NCBI RefSeq assembly: GCF_014132355.1
Contig: NZ_BLZO01000184.1
Span: 153,629 to 217,628 of the forward strand
Direction of reading: 5' to 3'
DNA: 64,000 nucleotides
Source: Okeania sp. KiyG1
GTDB taxonomy: Bacteria > Cyanobacteriota > Cyanobacteriia > Cyanobacteriales > Microcoleaceae
Under the pieces are notes generated by a model. It was not told where the DNA came from. It searched no databases and was given only the letters and a program-made list of their open reading frames with translations. Below are positions 1 through 8,029 of the stretch, piece after piece. How positions within the stretch are numbered: the stretch's first letter is position 1; each line of letters starts with the position of its first letter. The position numbers and the translations under genes were made by a program.

Positions 1-92
1 AGAAGGTTTTGATAGTTATACTGAAATTCATGGCTTGGCTCCATAGTGTTTATGATATTCAAGCAAGTTATGGAACTATATATAAAATAGTT

Positions 93-113
93 TCCTAGGT
101 CATGCTGCGCAAA
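93..113 (+). repeat. PAL21 module inside transposase
   Basis: Twenty-one bases (TCCTAGGTCATGCTGCGC then AAA) interrupt an otherwise continuous transposase reading: GTT before and CGT after rejoin as valine-arginine. Being 21 bp it preserves the frame. Same module as at 6755, 7506, 13083, 13118, 21487, 22029, 31836, 33093 and 37121. Confidence 0.7.
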
Positions 114-189
114 CGTTATCAATGTTAATTGCCAAACTTAAAGTACCACGTCCAGTTAATATTAAACAACAAAAAGATGCCTTCAATAA

Positions 190-345
190 TTGATAATTGA
201 TAATGGATAATTGATAATTACCTCTCCCTAAAAGGAAGAGGATTGAATAAAAGGAAAATTTTTTCTTGTTTCCCCTTGAAAGGGGAGGCTTTAAACCTAA
301 ATTATTTAATTATTTAATTATTTAATTCTTAATTCTTCGGTAAAT
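190..345 (+). repeat. R1 double-palindrome repeat, copy 1
   Basis: AT-rich heptads, then ACCTCTCC..GGAAGAGGATTGA, GGAAAATTTTTTCTT, a CTTGAAAGGGGAGGC-type palindrome, TTTAAACCT and CTTCGGTAAA. The same order of blocks recurs at 6632, 11221 (reverse), 12478, 14540, 16578 (reverse), 21680, 34718 and 38600 (reverse). Here it splits the IS630 transposase between the reading ..QKDAF and KKLPELI... Confidence 0.75.
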
Positions 346-928
346 AACTTTTAAAAAAACTCCCAGAGTTAATTAAGTTTTTGTTAGATAAAAATCAAGA
401 AATTTTGAAATATGCTCATAAAATTCGTTATTGGTGTCAGGATGAAAGTCGTTTTGGGATGAAAACTGTTTCTGGACGAAAGGTAACTCTCCCTCGTAGT
501 AAAACCAATTGGAAAAGAACAATGGAAATTTTTATATAGATGGTTATATGGTTTAGTAGAGCCATTAACAGGGGAAAGCTTTTTCTTTGAATTTACTCAC
601 CTTAATAGTATTTGCAAATGAATTGTTTTTAGAATTATTTGCAGAGCAATTCAAAGATGAAATTCACATAATTCAGCTAGACAATGGTGGTTTACACAAA
701 GCTTTAAACTTAAATCTTCCTGAGAATATTATTTTATTGTTTCAACCACCATATAGTCCACAAATTAATCCCATAGAAAGATTATGGCAATACATTAAAG
801 AAGATTTTAAGTGGATTAATTTCGACAGTATAGAAGAGTTACAAAATGCTCTGACTAAGAGTTTAAATAAATTAACCCAAAAAGTAATATCTCAAATAAC
901 TGGCTGGGAATTTATTATCAATGCTTGA

Positions 929-1124
929 TCAATGGCCAATATTTAGCACTGCGATCGCATTTAAGTATCCAATATTTTCAAAGTGATTGCACTAAAGTAT
1001 TTGTAACATTCTTTTTTCACGCTTGGTATAATACACTACCTGTAGAGGGCGAATGCCATTCGCCCCTACTGACTCCTAAATAATTAAGATTAATATCATG
1101 CACTAATTCACCAATGCCAAAAAA
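929..1124. other. Intergenic, repeat ends only
   Basis: Holds a HIP1 site (about 953), the short palindrome GGGCGAATGCCATTCGCCC (about 1049) and one MITE-C right end ending ATTCACCAATGCC (about 1113) without a recognised left partner. No gene seen. Confidence 0.5.
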
Positions 1125-2123
1125 TTAACCGTGTTTTTTCAGCCAGCTAAACATAGCGCGCAAGTCTTTACCCACTTCTTCAACAGGGTGTTCTGCTTGT
1201 TGGCGACGCATGGCGGTAAATACAGGTTTGCCTGTTTGGTTTTCCATGACAAACTCGCGGGCAAATTGACCAGATTGAATTTCGCTTAAGATTTTCCGCA
1301 TCTCGGCACGAGTTTGGTCATTAACGATGCGAGGGCCACGAGTATAGTCGCCAAATTCAGCAGTATTGGAGATACTGTCGCGCATATTTGCCAGACCACC
1401 TTCAACAACAAGATCGACAATTAGTTTAACTTCGTGGAGACATTCAAAGTAAGCTAATTCTGGCTGATAACCTGCATTTACTAGAGTTTCAAACCCAGCT
1501 TTGATTAATTCACTCAGGCCACCACAGAGAACAGCTTGTTCGCCAAAGAGGTCAGTTTCGGTTTCTTCTCGGAAACTGGTTTCGAGGATACCTGCACGAG
1601 TACCACCTATACCTTTCGCATAAGCCATAGCGCGATCGCGTGCTTGACCAGAAGCATCTTGGAAGATGGCAAATAGACAAGGTACTCCTTCTCCTTGTTC
1701 ATAAGTGCGTCTGACTAAATGTCCTGGCCCTTTAGGGGCAACCATGACCACATCTACGTTTGATGGAGGAAGAATTTGACCAAAATGAATATTAAAGCCG
1801 TGGGCAAAAGCTAGAATTTTTCCTTCTGTGAGATTAGGTTCAATTTCGTTTTTATAGACAGTTTTCTGTACTTCGTCTGGCAAAAGAATCATAATTAGGT
1901 CTGCTTTTTCAGCAGCTTGGTCTACTGGGTAAACATCTAAACCTGCTTCTTTTGCTTTATGGGCAGACTTACTGCCTGGATATAGTCCTACAATTACTTT
2001 TGAGCCACTATCTTTGAGATTTAGGGCGTGAGCATGACCTTGGGAACCATAACCAATGATGGCAATAGTTTTGTCGTTTAAGATGTCCAGATTGGCATCG
2101 GAATCGTAGTACATTCTGGCCAT
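1125..2123 (-). CDS. ilvC: Ketol-acid reductoisomerase (NADP+)
   Basis: Second step of branched-chain amino acid synthesis: isomerises and reduces 2-acetolactate or 2-aceto-2-hydroxybutyrate with NADPH and Mg2+ (cytoplasm). The 332-residue product has the class I length. It starts [15 protein letters not shown] and carries the Rossmann fingerprint [13 protein letters not shown] (about 24-36), the [11 protein letters not shown] and [16 protein letters not shown] signatures, and the C-terminal Mg2+/knotted domain motifs [12 protein letters not shown] and [12 protein letters not shown](V)EGGL. The first ATG is taken as the start because the family begins here. No neighbour from the pathway is present; in cyanobacteria ilvC often stands alone. 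The family identification is very secure. Confidence 0.98.
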   Translation of the reverse strand: MARMYYDSDANLDILNDKTIAIIGYGSQGHAHALNLKDSGSKVIVGLYPGSKSAHKAKEAGLDVYPVDQAAEKADLIMILLPDEVQKTVYKNEIEPNLTEGKILAFAHGFNIHFGQILPPSNVDVVMVAPKGPGHLVRRTYEQGEGVPCLFAIFQDASGQARDRAMAYAKGIGGTRAGILETSFREETETDLFGEQAVLCGGLSELIKAGFETLVNAGYQPELAYFECLHEVKLIVDLVVEGGLANMRDSISNTAEFGDYTRGPRIVNDQTRAEMRKILSEIQSGQFAREFVMENQTGKPVFTAMRRQQAEHPVEEVGKDLRAMFSWLKKHG

Positions 2124-2495
2124 TGTTTTTGTCTCCTGTCAGCAACTATATATTATTTATGCAAAACTTCTATTGTATCAAATATCGGTAAAATTTTCTA
2201 CTCTACACCCTATAACCCAGGTAGTGGTGCATTGTCATGGTGGTTTATTTTGACTACTCCCCGGAGGTTAGTCACGGGGAAACAAGCGCAGATACTACGC
2301 AACAGGATAAATCCATGTTGCTCCGTCTATTCTTAGCTGACCAAAGATATACTCTTTGGGGACAATTTCCGCGGTGCCCCTACACAGTCGGCTTAAGTAG
2401 GGGCGTTAACGATAGTTATGCGCAAGCTTTCGGCCGGAAAGCTGACGCATAGCTGACGAATGGCGTCCCTACAGCTTTGCGGCTTACTTTTGTGA
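2124..2495. other. Intergenic with palindromic repeats upstream of ilvC
   Basis: The ilvC leader is followed by short inverted modules, for example CAAGCTTTCGGCCGGAAAGC around 2422 and a GTAGGGGCGTTAACG block. Open frames on the plus strand (2237-2452, 2477-2668) run through these repeats, have no recognisable sequence and were not called. No clear promoter was picked. Confidence 0.4.
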
Positions 2496-2708
2496 TTATA
2501 TTTGCAGCCCCATTACAGTCTGCATTAATACACCAATTACTACTACTCCTATACAAACCACGCTGTCTTGATGCAGTCGCTCATGGGGGAAACCCCCTTT
2601 GGCGGCGCTGCATCGCTTTATTCTTTTCGGTGATGGTTTCCAATCATTGGGTTTCTCACCATAATTAGGTAGATCGTCACCATCTAAAAATGAAGGGGCG
2701 AATGCCAT
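2496..2708 (-). pseudogene. Possible small membrane protein with a repeat spliced in
   Basis: Not recognised. The frame reads DGDDLPNYGEKPNDWKPSP, then KRIK, then a 16-residue stretch encoded by PAL49 (2568-2616), then a hydrophobic helix VVCIGVVVIGVLMQTVMGLQ and a stop. Removing 48 bp leaves a continuous ..KRIKDSVVCIGVVV.. reading, which suggests a genuine ~50-residue tail-anchored protein before the insertion. The apparent start lies inside another repeat (GGGGCGAATGGCATTCGCCCC), so the true N-terminus is lost or remodelled. It may be a pseudogene or an in-frame remodelled gene; this call is weak. Confidence 0.35.
2568..2616. repeat. PAL49 hairpin module, copy 1
   Basis: 49 bp with outer arms GATGCAG/CTGCATC and inner arms GGGGG-AAA-CCCCC. 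An essentially identical copy lies at 3895-3943 inside tnpB. Both copies interrupt coding-like sequence. Confidence 0.8.
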
Positions 2709-2865
2709 TCGCCCCTACAAGTATAACTTTCTTCTGTTTCTATAAATATTATTCCATATTCAGAGCATAACTGAGCTATTCTTTCTTTGAGTCTAGCTGT
2801 CGGAATTGGTACAAATACAGAAGTAATAATTAATTATTAATTATTAATTATTAATTATTAATTAT
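2709..2865. repeat. AT heptad repeat
   Basis: Tandem TTAATTA units at about 2828-2868 run into the 3' end of the pentapeptide-repeat gene. No gene seen in the rest. Confidence 0.6.
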
Positions 2866-3387
2866 TTAATATCCATCAGGTCCAATAGTAGTGTCATTGT
2901 GTTCTGCCATAGATAAATCAACTTTTTTAGCTCGAAATAAATTACACCATCCCAATTTAGCATTATTTAATTTTGCCTTCTCTAGATTAGCTTTTCTTAA
3001 ATCTGCGTGCCTTAAATCTGTGTCTGTGAGGTCTGCATTATATAAATTTGCACCTTGTAAATTGGCTCTATTCAAATTTGCACCACTCAGAATAGCATGA
3101 CGTAAATTAGCTCTCGATAGATTTCCTAGGGAAATATTTGTATTAGATAAGTTAGCTTGATAAAGTTTAATATCTCCCATTTCTACTTCTTGCAAATTAC
3201 ACCCTTTAAGATTAGCTTGATTCAAATTTGCATAAGGCATATAAGCTCTTGTTAAATCACTACCCTTTAAATTAATTCCTTCTAAATCAGCTTCAAACAA
3301 TTCAATATTACTCAAATCAATGCCACAAAATTCTCTTTGACCCTCCGCGTATCTTGCCAGTAATTCCTCTGCACTCATTTTCTCCAT
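2866..3387 (-). CDS. Pentapeptide-repeat protein
   Basis: 173 residues. After a short lead (MEKMSAEELLARYAEGQ) nearly the whole chain is tandem A(D/N)LXX pentapeptides, for example LSNTNISLGNLSRANLRHAI and LQGANLYNADLTDTDLRHAD, predicted to fold as a right-handed quadrilateral beta-helix. There is no signal peptide or membrane segment, so it is probably cytosolic. Function cannot be assigned; family members range from gyrase-mimicking proteins to structural adaptors. Two ATGs (codons 1 and 4) could start it. It is followed downstream by AT heptads and stands alone, with no operon partner. Confidence 0.85.
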   Translation of the reverse strand: MEKMSAEELLARYAEGQREFCGIDLSNIELFEADLEGINLKGSDLTRAYMPYANLNQANLKGCNLQEVEMGDIKLYQANLSNTNISLGNLSRANLRHAILSGANLNRANLQGANLYNADLTDTDLRHADLRKANLEKAKLNNAKLGWCNLFRAKKVDLSMAEHNDTTIGPDGY

Positions 3388-3555
3388 CTTAATATTTTTA
3401 TAACTACTTGATTAGCAGTTGATAATTATTATTTAATAAATAAATAATAAGTATTTATACTCAGCTTTTTTTATTAAGCTTAATATTAAGATGGCCTTAT
3501 AAAAATTACTGCGATTCTAATCCTTTTTTAAGATTTTTGACACTCCACGCACCTA
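3388..3555. other. Intergenic: pentapeptide-gene leader and IS right end
   Basis: AT-rich leader of the pentapeptide gene; 3535-3570 carries the TGACACTCC..GAGTGGATTCTTGG hairpin typical of the tnpB-side end of IS200/IS605 elements, where a guide (reRNA/omega) RNA would end. Whether that RNA is made is unknown. Confidence 0.45.
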
Positions 3556-4880
3556 TTAGCGAGTGGATTCTTGGTTTGCTGACGCAACGCTGCGCGAACA
3601 CTGACTCAAGTTGTCTTGACAGGTATTGCTACCAACCAAGATAGAGCTTAAATCTCCCCAAGCGTTAAGGTCTTCTGACCAACTTCCCCAATGCCCTTGG
3701 GTAGCTTTTTTAAGTATGTTTAATGCTGCCATTTTGTCTCTATCTTCAACGTATCCACAGGAACAAACATGAGTTCTAACTGATAAAGACTTCTTGATTA
3801 ATTGACCACAATTAAAGCATTCTTGACTGGTATAAGCGGGATTTACAGCAATAGTTAATCTACCGTATTTCATCCCAAAATACTCAATCCATTCTTGATG
3901 CAGTCGCTCATGGGGGAAACCCCCTTTGGCGGCGCTGCATCGCTTTTCTTAATTGCGACCAACCAGCATCATTAATACTTTTAGCTAGTTTCTTGTTTCG
4001 CACCAGGTTTTGACCTTTAAATCTAGCCTTCGGCAAGCCGCTTCGCGTCTACATAAGCGATCAAGTCGTTGGACTGAATTAAACGGAGTGCTAATCTTTT
4101 CGCAAACTCTTCTCGCTGCCTACTTACTTTTAAATGTCCCTTGGCGTACTTTCTTCTAGCCTTGATGTAGTTGTTAGACTGCTTTTTTCCTCTGTTAAAC
4201 TTCTTGGACTTTCTCTTGTTTAGTTTATTAAGACGCTTTTGTGCTTGGCGATAATATTTAGGAGGTTCTACAATATTTTGATTGCTATCAGCATAGAGGT
4301 ATTTTAAACCCATATCTAAACCTACACACTTTTTAGTAGGTTCTAATTGAGAAGTGATATCTCTGACATCAAGTTTTAACAATAACTGGACAAAGTAGCC
4401 ATCAGCACGTCTAACTATTCTTACTCGTTGAATTTGCCATTCTTGGAAATAAAATAAATCTCGACTACCTATTAACTTTAGTTCACCAATGTTTTTACCA
4501 TCGGTGAAAGTTATCCTCTTGGTATCTCGATTAAGTTTCCATCCTGACTTTTTCAACTCAACAGAGTGCGTCCGTTTAGCGTATTTAGGGTATCCCTTTT
4601 TGCCAGGAATATTGTTTTTGCAGTTATTGTAGAATTTAAGGATTGAAGTCCAGGTTCGTTCGCAAGCTTGTTGACAAGCCGTAGAGTTGAGGTCTTTGAC
4701 AAAAGAATATTCACTTCTTAATTGAGTCGTGTATTTATAAATATCCTGTTGTCCGACACCCTGATTATCTTCCCAGTATCTCAGGCATTTGTTCCGCACG
4801 AATTGGACTGTACGAATTGCCTCATCGATAGCTGAGTATTGGTGTTTTTTACCCCTAAGCTTGTACTCTAAAACAAACAT
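3556..4880 (-). pseudogene. tnpB: RNA-guided nuclease TnpB, disrupted
   Basis: The N-terminal part (4880-4023) begins MFVLEYKLRGKKHQYSAIDE and reaches RuvC-I (KKCVGLDMGLKYLYADS, catalytic Asp). It stops after LIAYVDAKRLAEG. The C-terminal part (3873-3556) has the zinc ribbon SQECFNCG..CSCG and RuvC-III DRDKMAALNILKK. Between them lie three lesions. A GC-rich palindrome at about 4025-4050 replaces the RuvC-II glutamate region (family reading ..YEDL). One base is missing in an A-run just after DLKVK. PAL49 is inserted at 3895-3943 between LRK and EWIEYFG. The protein is therefore dead as read. This is a clear case of small palindromes landing in a gene. Confidence 0.9.
3895..3943. repeat. PAL49 hairpin module, copy 2
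   Basis: Inserted in tnpB. Removing 49 bp restores ..SQLRK-EWIEYFGMKYGR.., the normal TnpB reading. The module itself also brings a TGA in the tnpB frame. Confidence 0.85.
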
Positions 4881-4948
4881 CTTGCGTTATTGACCTAAAA
4901 AATTAATCATCATAGCACAATAAAAGCTAGATTGACATAAATCTATCA

Positions 4949-4984
4949 AAAGCCGTCCTCCACTACGCTAAAGGACGGGGCTTT
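4949..4984. repeat. Subterminal hairpin of IS200/IS605-type element
   Basis: Inverted arms AAAGCCGTCCT and AGGACGGGGCTTT around CCACTACGCTAA. This sits at the 5' side of tnpB, the usual place for the left-end hairpin recognised by Y1 transposases. Confidence 0.5.
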
Positions 4985-5061
4985 CAACCCATATTTCCGG
5001 TAAAATTTTTATTCATAAATGTCAAAATTATAGTTATACCAAATAATACCTAACAAGAATT

Positions 5062-6597
5062 ATGACAGAAGTTAAACAATCCATCGCTCAACACTACCAT
5101 GAGCGGACAAAATACGACCCAGAAACAATAGGAAGTAAGAACCGCCAACTAGACTGGGAAACACAACCAATACCATTCAAAGAATATAAAGTTGGGACAA
5201 CTATTGACCTCAAACCCTATCTGCAAGAACAAATTAATCAAGAAAAAGATTTAGAAGAAGGAGAAAGGCTATCTAATTTATTTTTATGTAGCTATGGCTT
5301 AACTGGTAAAGTGGCAACAATGATGGGAAATCATTACTTAAGAGCTGCTCCCTCTGCTGGGGGTCTGTATCCTGCGGAGGTTTATTTAATTTCCCGTGGG
5401 ACACCTCTATTACCTGCCGGACTATACAATTATCAGGCCAAAACTCATTCCTTACTCAGATTTTGGGATAATAGAATCTGGCCAGAATTGCAAGATGCTT
5501 GTTTTTGGCATCCAGCTTTAGAAAATACAAAATTAGCGATCGCCATAACTACTATTTTCTATCGCTCTGCTTGGCGTTACGAAGACCGAGCATATAGAAG
5601 AATATTTTTAGATACAGGCCACTTACTAGGTAATATTGAATTAGCTTCTGCTTTCACTAACTACCGACCTCACCTAATTGGTGGGTTTACCGATGAAGCA
5701 GTAAATCAAATACTTTATCTAGATACTCAAGAAGAACAGGCGATCGCTATTGTTGCTCTGGCAGACCTACTAGATATTGAACAAAATCTCTCACAATGGG
5801 AAAGTGCTTTACCTTCTAGCACTCAAACAGATTATCCTCTGATTCCAGATGGCGAGCTGCTAAAATATTTACATCAAGCTGCTCACATCAACTCAAATTC
5901 TCCAAAAGTGCCTACCTGGAAAACAAGAGAAACTCCTGAATACTCAGAAGATAAATACAACTTTCCATTCTGTACAAAAGTCTCCACTGTCACTCCCTCT
6001 ATCTCATGGGGAAGAGACTTAGGATCTTTAAGAAAAACTATTCTCAAAAGACGCTCTACTCGGGAATATACTGGGGAACCAATTAGTTTAAAAGAACTAT
6101 TGGCCGTATTAGATTTTACCTATCAACCCCATCATTATATTAATCAAGGTTTAGATCGTAACCCCGATCATTTTGACCTGAGTTTAATCCAAACATTTAT
6201 TGCCGTTTCGGGAGTAGATGGTTTAGAAGAAGGTTGTTATTATTATGCTCCAGTAGCTCAAGAGTTACGACAAATTAGGTTTAAAAATTTCCGACAAGAG
6301 CTACATTATCTTTGCTTGGGTCAGGAATTAGGCAGAGATGCTGCTGTTGTACTATTTCATACTGCCGACCTCAAAAAAGCTGTAGCAAAATATGGCGATC
6401 GTGTTTACCGTTACCTTCATGCAGATGCAGGCCACCTTGGACAAAGACTAAATTTAGCAGCTATTTATCTTGATTTAGGTGTTAGTGGTATCGGTGGTTT
6501 CTTTGACGATCGCGTGAATGAAGTTTTAGGTATTCCTCTAGATGAAGCCGTTTTGTATATTTCTACTTTAGGAGCCACTTCAATAATTAATAATTAA
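5062..6597 (+). CDS. SagB/ThcOx-family FMN dehydrogenase, two nitroreductase domains
   Basis: 511 residues with tandem nitroreductase-fold domains. The N-terminal half (about 60-235) shows LRAAPSAGGLYPAEVYLISR and the Y(K/Q)A-rich core. The C-terminal half (about 325-510) shows RRSTREYTGEPISLKELLAVL and the HADAGHLGQRLNLAAIYLDLG..GIGGFFDD core. SagB-type enzymes are FMN oxidoreductases that oxidise azolines to azoles in RiPP pathways. Stand-alone cyanobacterial homologues, as here with no cyclodehydratase or precursor nearby, have no proven substrate. The ATG start follows ACAAGAATT. The last codons and the stop lie in a TTAATAA heptad array (6584-6631), so the repeat has supplied the C-terminus IINN-stop. 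Confidence 0.85.
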   Translation: MTEVKQSIAQHYHERTKYDPETIGSKNRQLDWETQPIPFKEYKVGTTIDLKPYLQEQINQEKDLEEGERLSNLFLCSYGLTGKVATMMGNHYLRAAPSAGGLYPAEVYLISRGTPLLPAGLYNYQAKTHSLLRFWDNRIWPELQDACFWHPALENTKLAIAITTIFYRSAWRYEDRAYRRIFLDTGHLLGNIELASAFTNYRPHLIGGFTDEAVNQILYLDTQEEQAIAIVALADLLDIEQNLSQWESALPSSTQTDYPLIPDGELLKYLHQAAHINSNSPKVPTWKTRETPEYSEDKYNFPFCTKVSTVTPSISWGRDLGSLRKTILKRRSTREYTGEPISLKELLAVLDFTYQPHHYINQGLDRNPDHFDLSLIQTFIAVSGVDGLEEGCYYYAPVAQELRQIRFKNFRQELHYLCLGQELGRDAAVVLFHTADLKKAVAKYGDRVYRYLHADAGHLGQRLNLAAIYLDLGVSGIGGFFDDRVNEVLGIPLDEAVLYISTLGATSIINN

Positions 6598-6631
6598 TAA
6601 TTAATAATTAATAATTAATAATTAATAATTA
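6584..6631. repeat. TTAATAA heptanucleotide array
   Basis: About seven AATAATT/TTAATAA units begin inside the last codons of the SagB-like gene and run into an R1 repeat. Similar heptads precede or follow R1 copies at 12440-12480, 16673-16720 and 34690-34720. Confidence 0.85.
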
Positions 6632-6754
6632 TTACCTCTCCTTGAAAATAAGAGGATTGACGCAAAAAGGAAAATTTTTTCTTCTCAGGACTTACGCACG
6701 GACACTAAATTCAGTGAGGGCGCCATTCGGAGCTTTGCGCTAGCAAATGCCATT

Positions 6755-6776
6755 TCCTAAGGTCATGCTCCGCAAA
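6755..6776 (+). repeat. PAL21 module (22-bp form)
   Basis: TCCTAAGGTCATGCTCCGC then AAA, placed exactly between ATGCCATT and CGCCCCTAC, a palindrome that is uninterrupted elsewhere (1049, 2699, 38780). Confidence 0.7.
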
Positions 6777-6816
6777 CGCCCCTACAGATGGCGTTTTCAA
6801 GGTGAAGCATGCGTAA

Positions 6817-7065
6817 TATAGAATCCGGTTATATAGTATAGCGCTGCGCGCAGGCAACAGGCAACAGGCAACAGGCAACAGGGGGAATAAAAAGCTTATC
6901 AGATAAGACTTTTAGCTATTGGACACCTCCTGCAATTTGTAAATATGCCAGCGCACATTGCTATATATGTTGATAATTTCTTAAATTACTTCAAACCTTT
7001 AATCTCCCCTACTCCCCCACTCCCCCACTCCCAACTATACAATAACTATTCAACCGGATTCTATA
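6817..7065. mobile_element. MITE-A, copy 1 (nested in MITE-D)
   Basis: Ends TATAGAATCCGGTT and AACCGGATTCTATA, TAA on both sides as a 3-bp target duplication. Carries four GGCAACA units (about 6852-6881) and C-rich heptads; no transposase. A small ORF at 6945-7172 crosses its right end and was not called. Confidence 0.85.
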
Positions 7066-7173
7066 TAAGTCCTGTTCTCTTGGTCGATTGGATATGGCTA
7101 GGTTTCCTCAGCATCCCTCGACCGCTTTTTTCTCCTTTAAAGGAGAGGCATTTTACTTTAATTATTCGGTAAA

Positions 7174-7283
7174 AATAAGTTGTACAAATTTTATCTGGGA
7201 TAAATTGTGATATCATGTCCGTTTGTATAGTTAGGAGCCATGTAAGAATAAGTTGTACAAATTTTATCTGGGATAAATTGTGA
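7174..7283 (+). repeat. 37-bp direct repeat with 36-bp spacer
   Basis: 7174-7210 and 7247-7283 are identical (AATAAGTTGTACAAATTTTA.. to ..GATAAATTGTGA). The spacer contains the left end of a MITE-A-like element (TATCATGTCCG, 7211) and a GTTTGTATAGTTAGGAGCC block resembling PAL21 variants. Looks like a duplication made during an imprecise insertion or excision. Confidence 0.8.
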
Positions 7284-7477
7284 AATATAGCTTCCATTAA
7301 AAAAACTGTTCAAGTTATTTTTACACGACTACTTAGTGTAAACGTAAGGGTGAATATCTACAGGAAATAATGGTTTTTTTCTTGCGAGGGTAGCCTTCGG
7401 ACCTCTTCCCTCTTCCTTCGGACCTCTTCCTTCTTCCTTACCTTTGTTATACAAGACCGATGCTACCGGACATGATA
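7211..7477. mobile_element. MITE-A, copy 2 (atypical)
   Basis: Left end TATCATGTCCG after TGA; right end ACCGGACATGATA before TGG, so the target duplication is imperfect. The interior includes half of the 37-bp direct repeat and a CTTCGGACCTCTTCC tandem. Confidence 0.55.
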
Positions 7478-7505
7478 TGGAACATAGCTGTTTTGAATCT
7501 AGCTA

Positions 7506-7527
7506 TTTGCGGAGCATGACAAACGGA
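7506..7527 (-). repeat. PAL21 module
   Basis: TTTGCGGAGCATGACAAAC then GGA, between AGCTAT and AATGCTGATAGC; same contact sequences as in MITE-B ends. Confidence 0.55.
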
Positions 7528-7585
7528 AATGCTGATAGCTATAACTATAAGTAGTGCATCATAGAATAAAAATATAGAGTTAATT

Positions 7586-7948
7586 ATGAGTAAAATCTTG
7601 GTAGTGGACGACCAACATTCTCATCGGGAAATGATTATCAACCTCTTAAAAAAAAGTGGCCTCAAGGTGAAATCTGCTAATAGTGGACTACAAGCATTGG
7701 AGCAAATAGAAATACATAAACCTGACTTAATCATATTGGACATTGTGATGCCAGATATTAACGGTTATGAAGTTTGCCGTCGTCTCAGATCGAGTCCCTC
7801 GACAAAAGATGTACCAATAATTTTTTGTTCTATTAAAGGAGAAGATTTTGACCATTATTGGGGTATTAGACAAGGTGCAAATGCTTACATTGCCAAGCCA
7901 TTTCAACCACGAGAACTGATCGGCACGGTGAAGCAACTGTTAAAATAA
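7586..7948 (+). CDS. Single-domain response regulator (CheY-like receiver)
   Basis: 120 residues, receiver domain only. The acidic pair is D8-D9 (ILVVDDQ), the phospho-acceptor is D52 (LIILDIVMPD), the switch Ser is S82 (IIFCSIKG) and the conserved Lys is K104 (AKPF). There is no output domain, so it probably signals by protein contact, as PilH- or CheY-type regulators do in cyanobacterial motility and phosphorelays. No kinase is adjacent. The W92 and GIRQGANAYIAKPF context resembles PatA/PilG-PilH-type receivers, but the specific pathway cannot be inferred. The ATG start follows an AT-rich leader with no strong Shine-Dalgarno. Confidence 0.9.
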   Translation: MSKILVVDDQHSHREMIINLLKKSGLKVKSANSGLQALEQIEIHKPDLIILDIVMPDINGYEVCRRLRSSPSTKDVPIIFCSIKGEDFDHYWGIRQGANAYIAKPFQPRELIGTVKQLLK

Positions 7949-8029
7949 TTTTGCCTAGTGAACCTGGTTATATCAAGTCCGGTATAATCAGGTTCGTAGT
8001 TTTGCTCTAGCCGCCATTTAACGAAGTCA

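Larger units (their letters stand above)
1..928 (+). pseudogene. IS630-family transposase, degraded and repeat-riddled
   Basis: Pieces of one DDE transposase occur in order but in different frames. At about 120-190 the frame reads KLKVPRPVNIKQQKDAF. At 350-540 it reads KKLPELIKFLLDKNQ, then WCQDESRFGMKT. At 541-600 it reads WLYGLVEPLTGESFFFEF. At 640-928 it carries the C-terminal DDE part, with QLDNGG, FQPPYSPQINPIERLW and a final glutamate region (IS630 DDE_3 pattern). A stop near 538 and a frameshift near 600 break it. A 21-bp palindromic module sits at 93-113 between KIV and RYQ, and an R1 repeat with AT heptads at about 190-345 separates the two halves. The gene enters from outside the window. 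It is certainly inactive; the family call rests on the PPYSPQINPIERLW signature. Confidence 0.85.
3540..4990 (-). mobile_element. IS200/IS605-type (IS1341-like) element remnant
   Basis: Contains only a tnpB-type gene (3556-4880), no Y1 transposase tnpA. The downstream end shows a hairpin ending GAGTGTCA on the minus strand, and the upstream end (4949-4984) has AAAGCC(G)TCCT..AGGACGGGGCTTT, a typical subterminal hairpin. Bounds are approximate because IS200/IS605 makes no target duplication. Confidence 0.6.
6686..7074. mobile_element. MITE-D, copy 1 (host of a nested MITE-A)
   Basis: Left end CAGGACTTACGCA, right end TGCGTAAGTCCTG (13-bp perfect inverted repeats once the nested element and one TAA are removed). 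The right end is split at TGCGTAA/TAAGTCCTG by the MITE-A at 6817-7065. Inside: PAL21 at 6755-6776, inserted in a GCCATT-CGCCCCTAC palindrome. A second copy of the family is at 21442-21586. Confidence 0.75.
6632..7173 (+). repeat. R1 repeat, copy 2, split by nested elements
   Basis: The left half of R1 (TTACCTCTCCTTG..AGAGGATTGACGC..GGAAAATTTTTTCTT) ends at about 6685. The right half (CTCCTTTAAAGGAGAGGC..TTAATTATTCGGTAAA) resumes at about 7130. In between is MITE-D (6686-7074) with MITE-A (6817-7065) inside it, plus about 55 bp of unexplained sequence (7075-7128). Confidence 0.7.

Noticed and set aside
4945-4990. Hairpin considered as an intrinsic terminator
   Set aside because: It is at the 5' side of tnpB on its strand and matches IS200/IS605 subterminal hairpins, with no adjacent gene end needing it.
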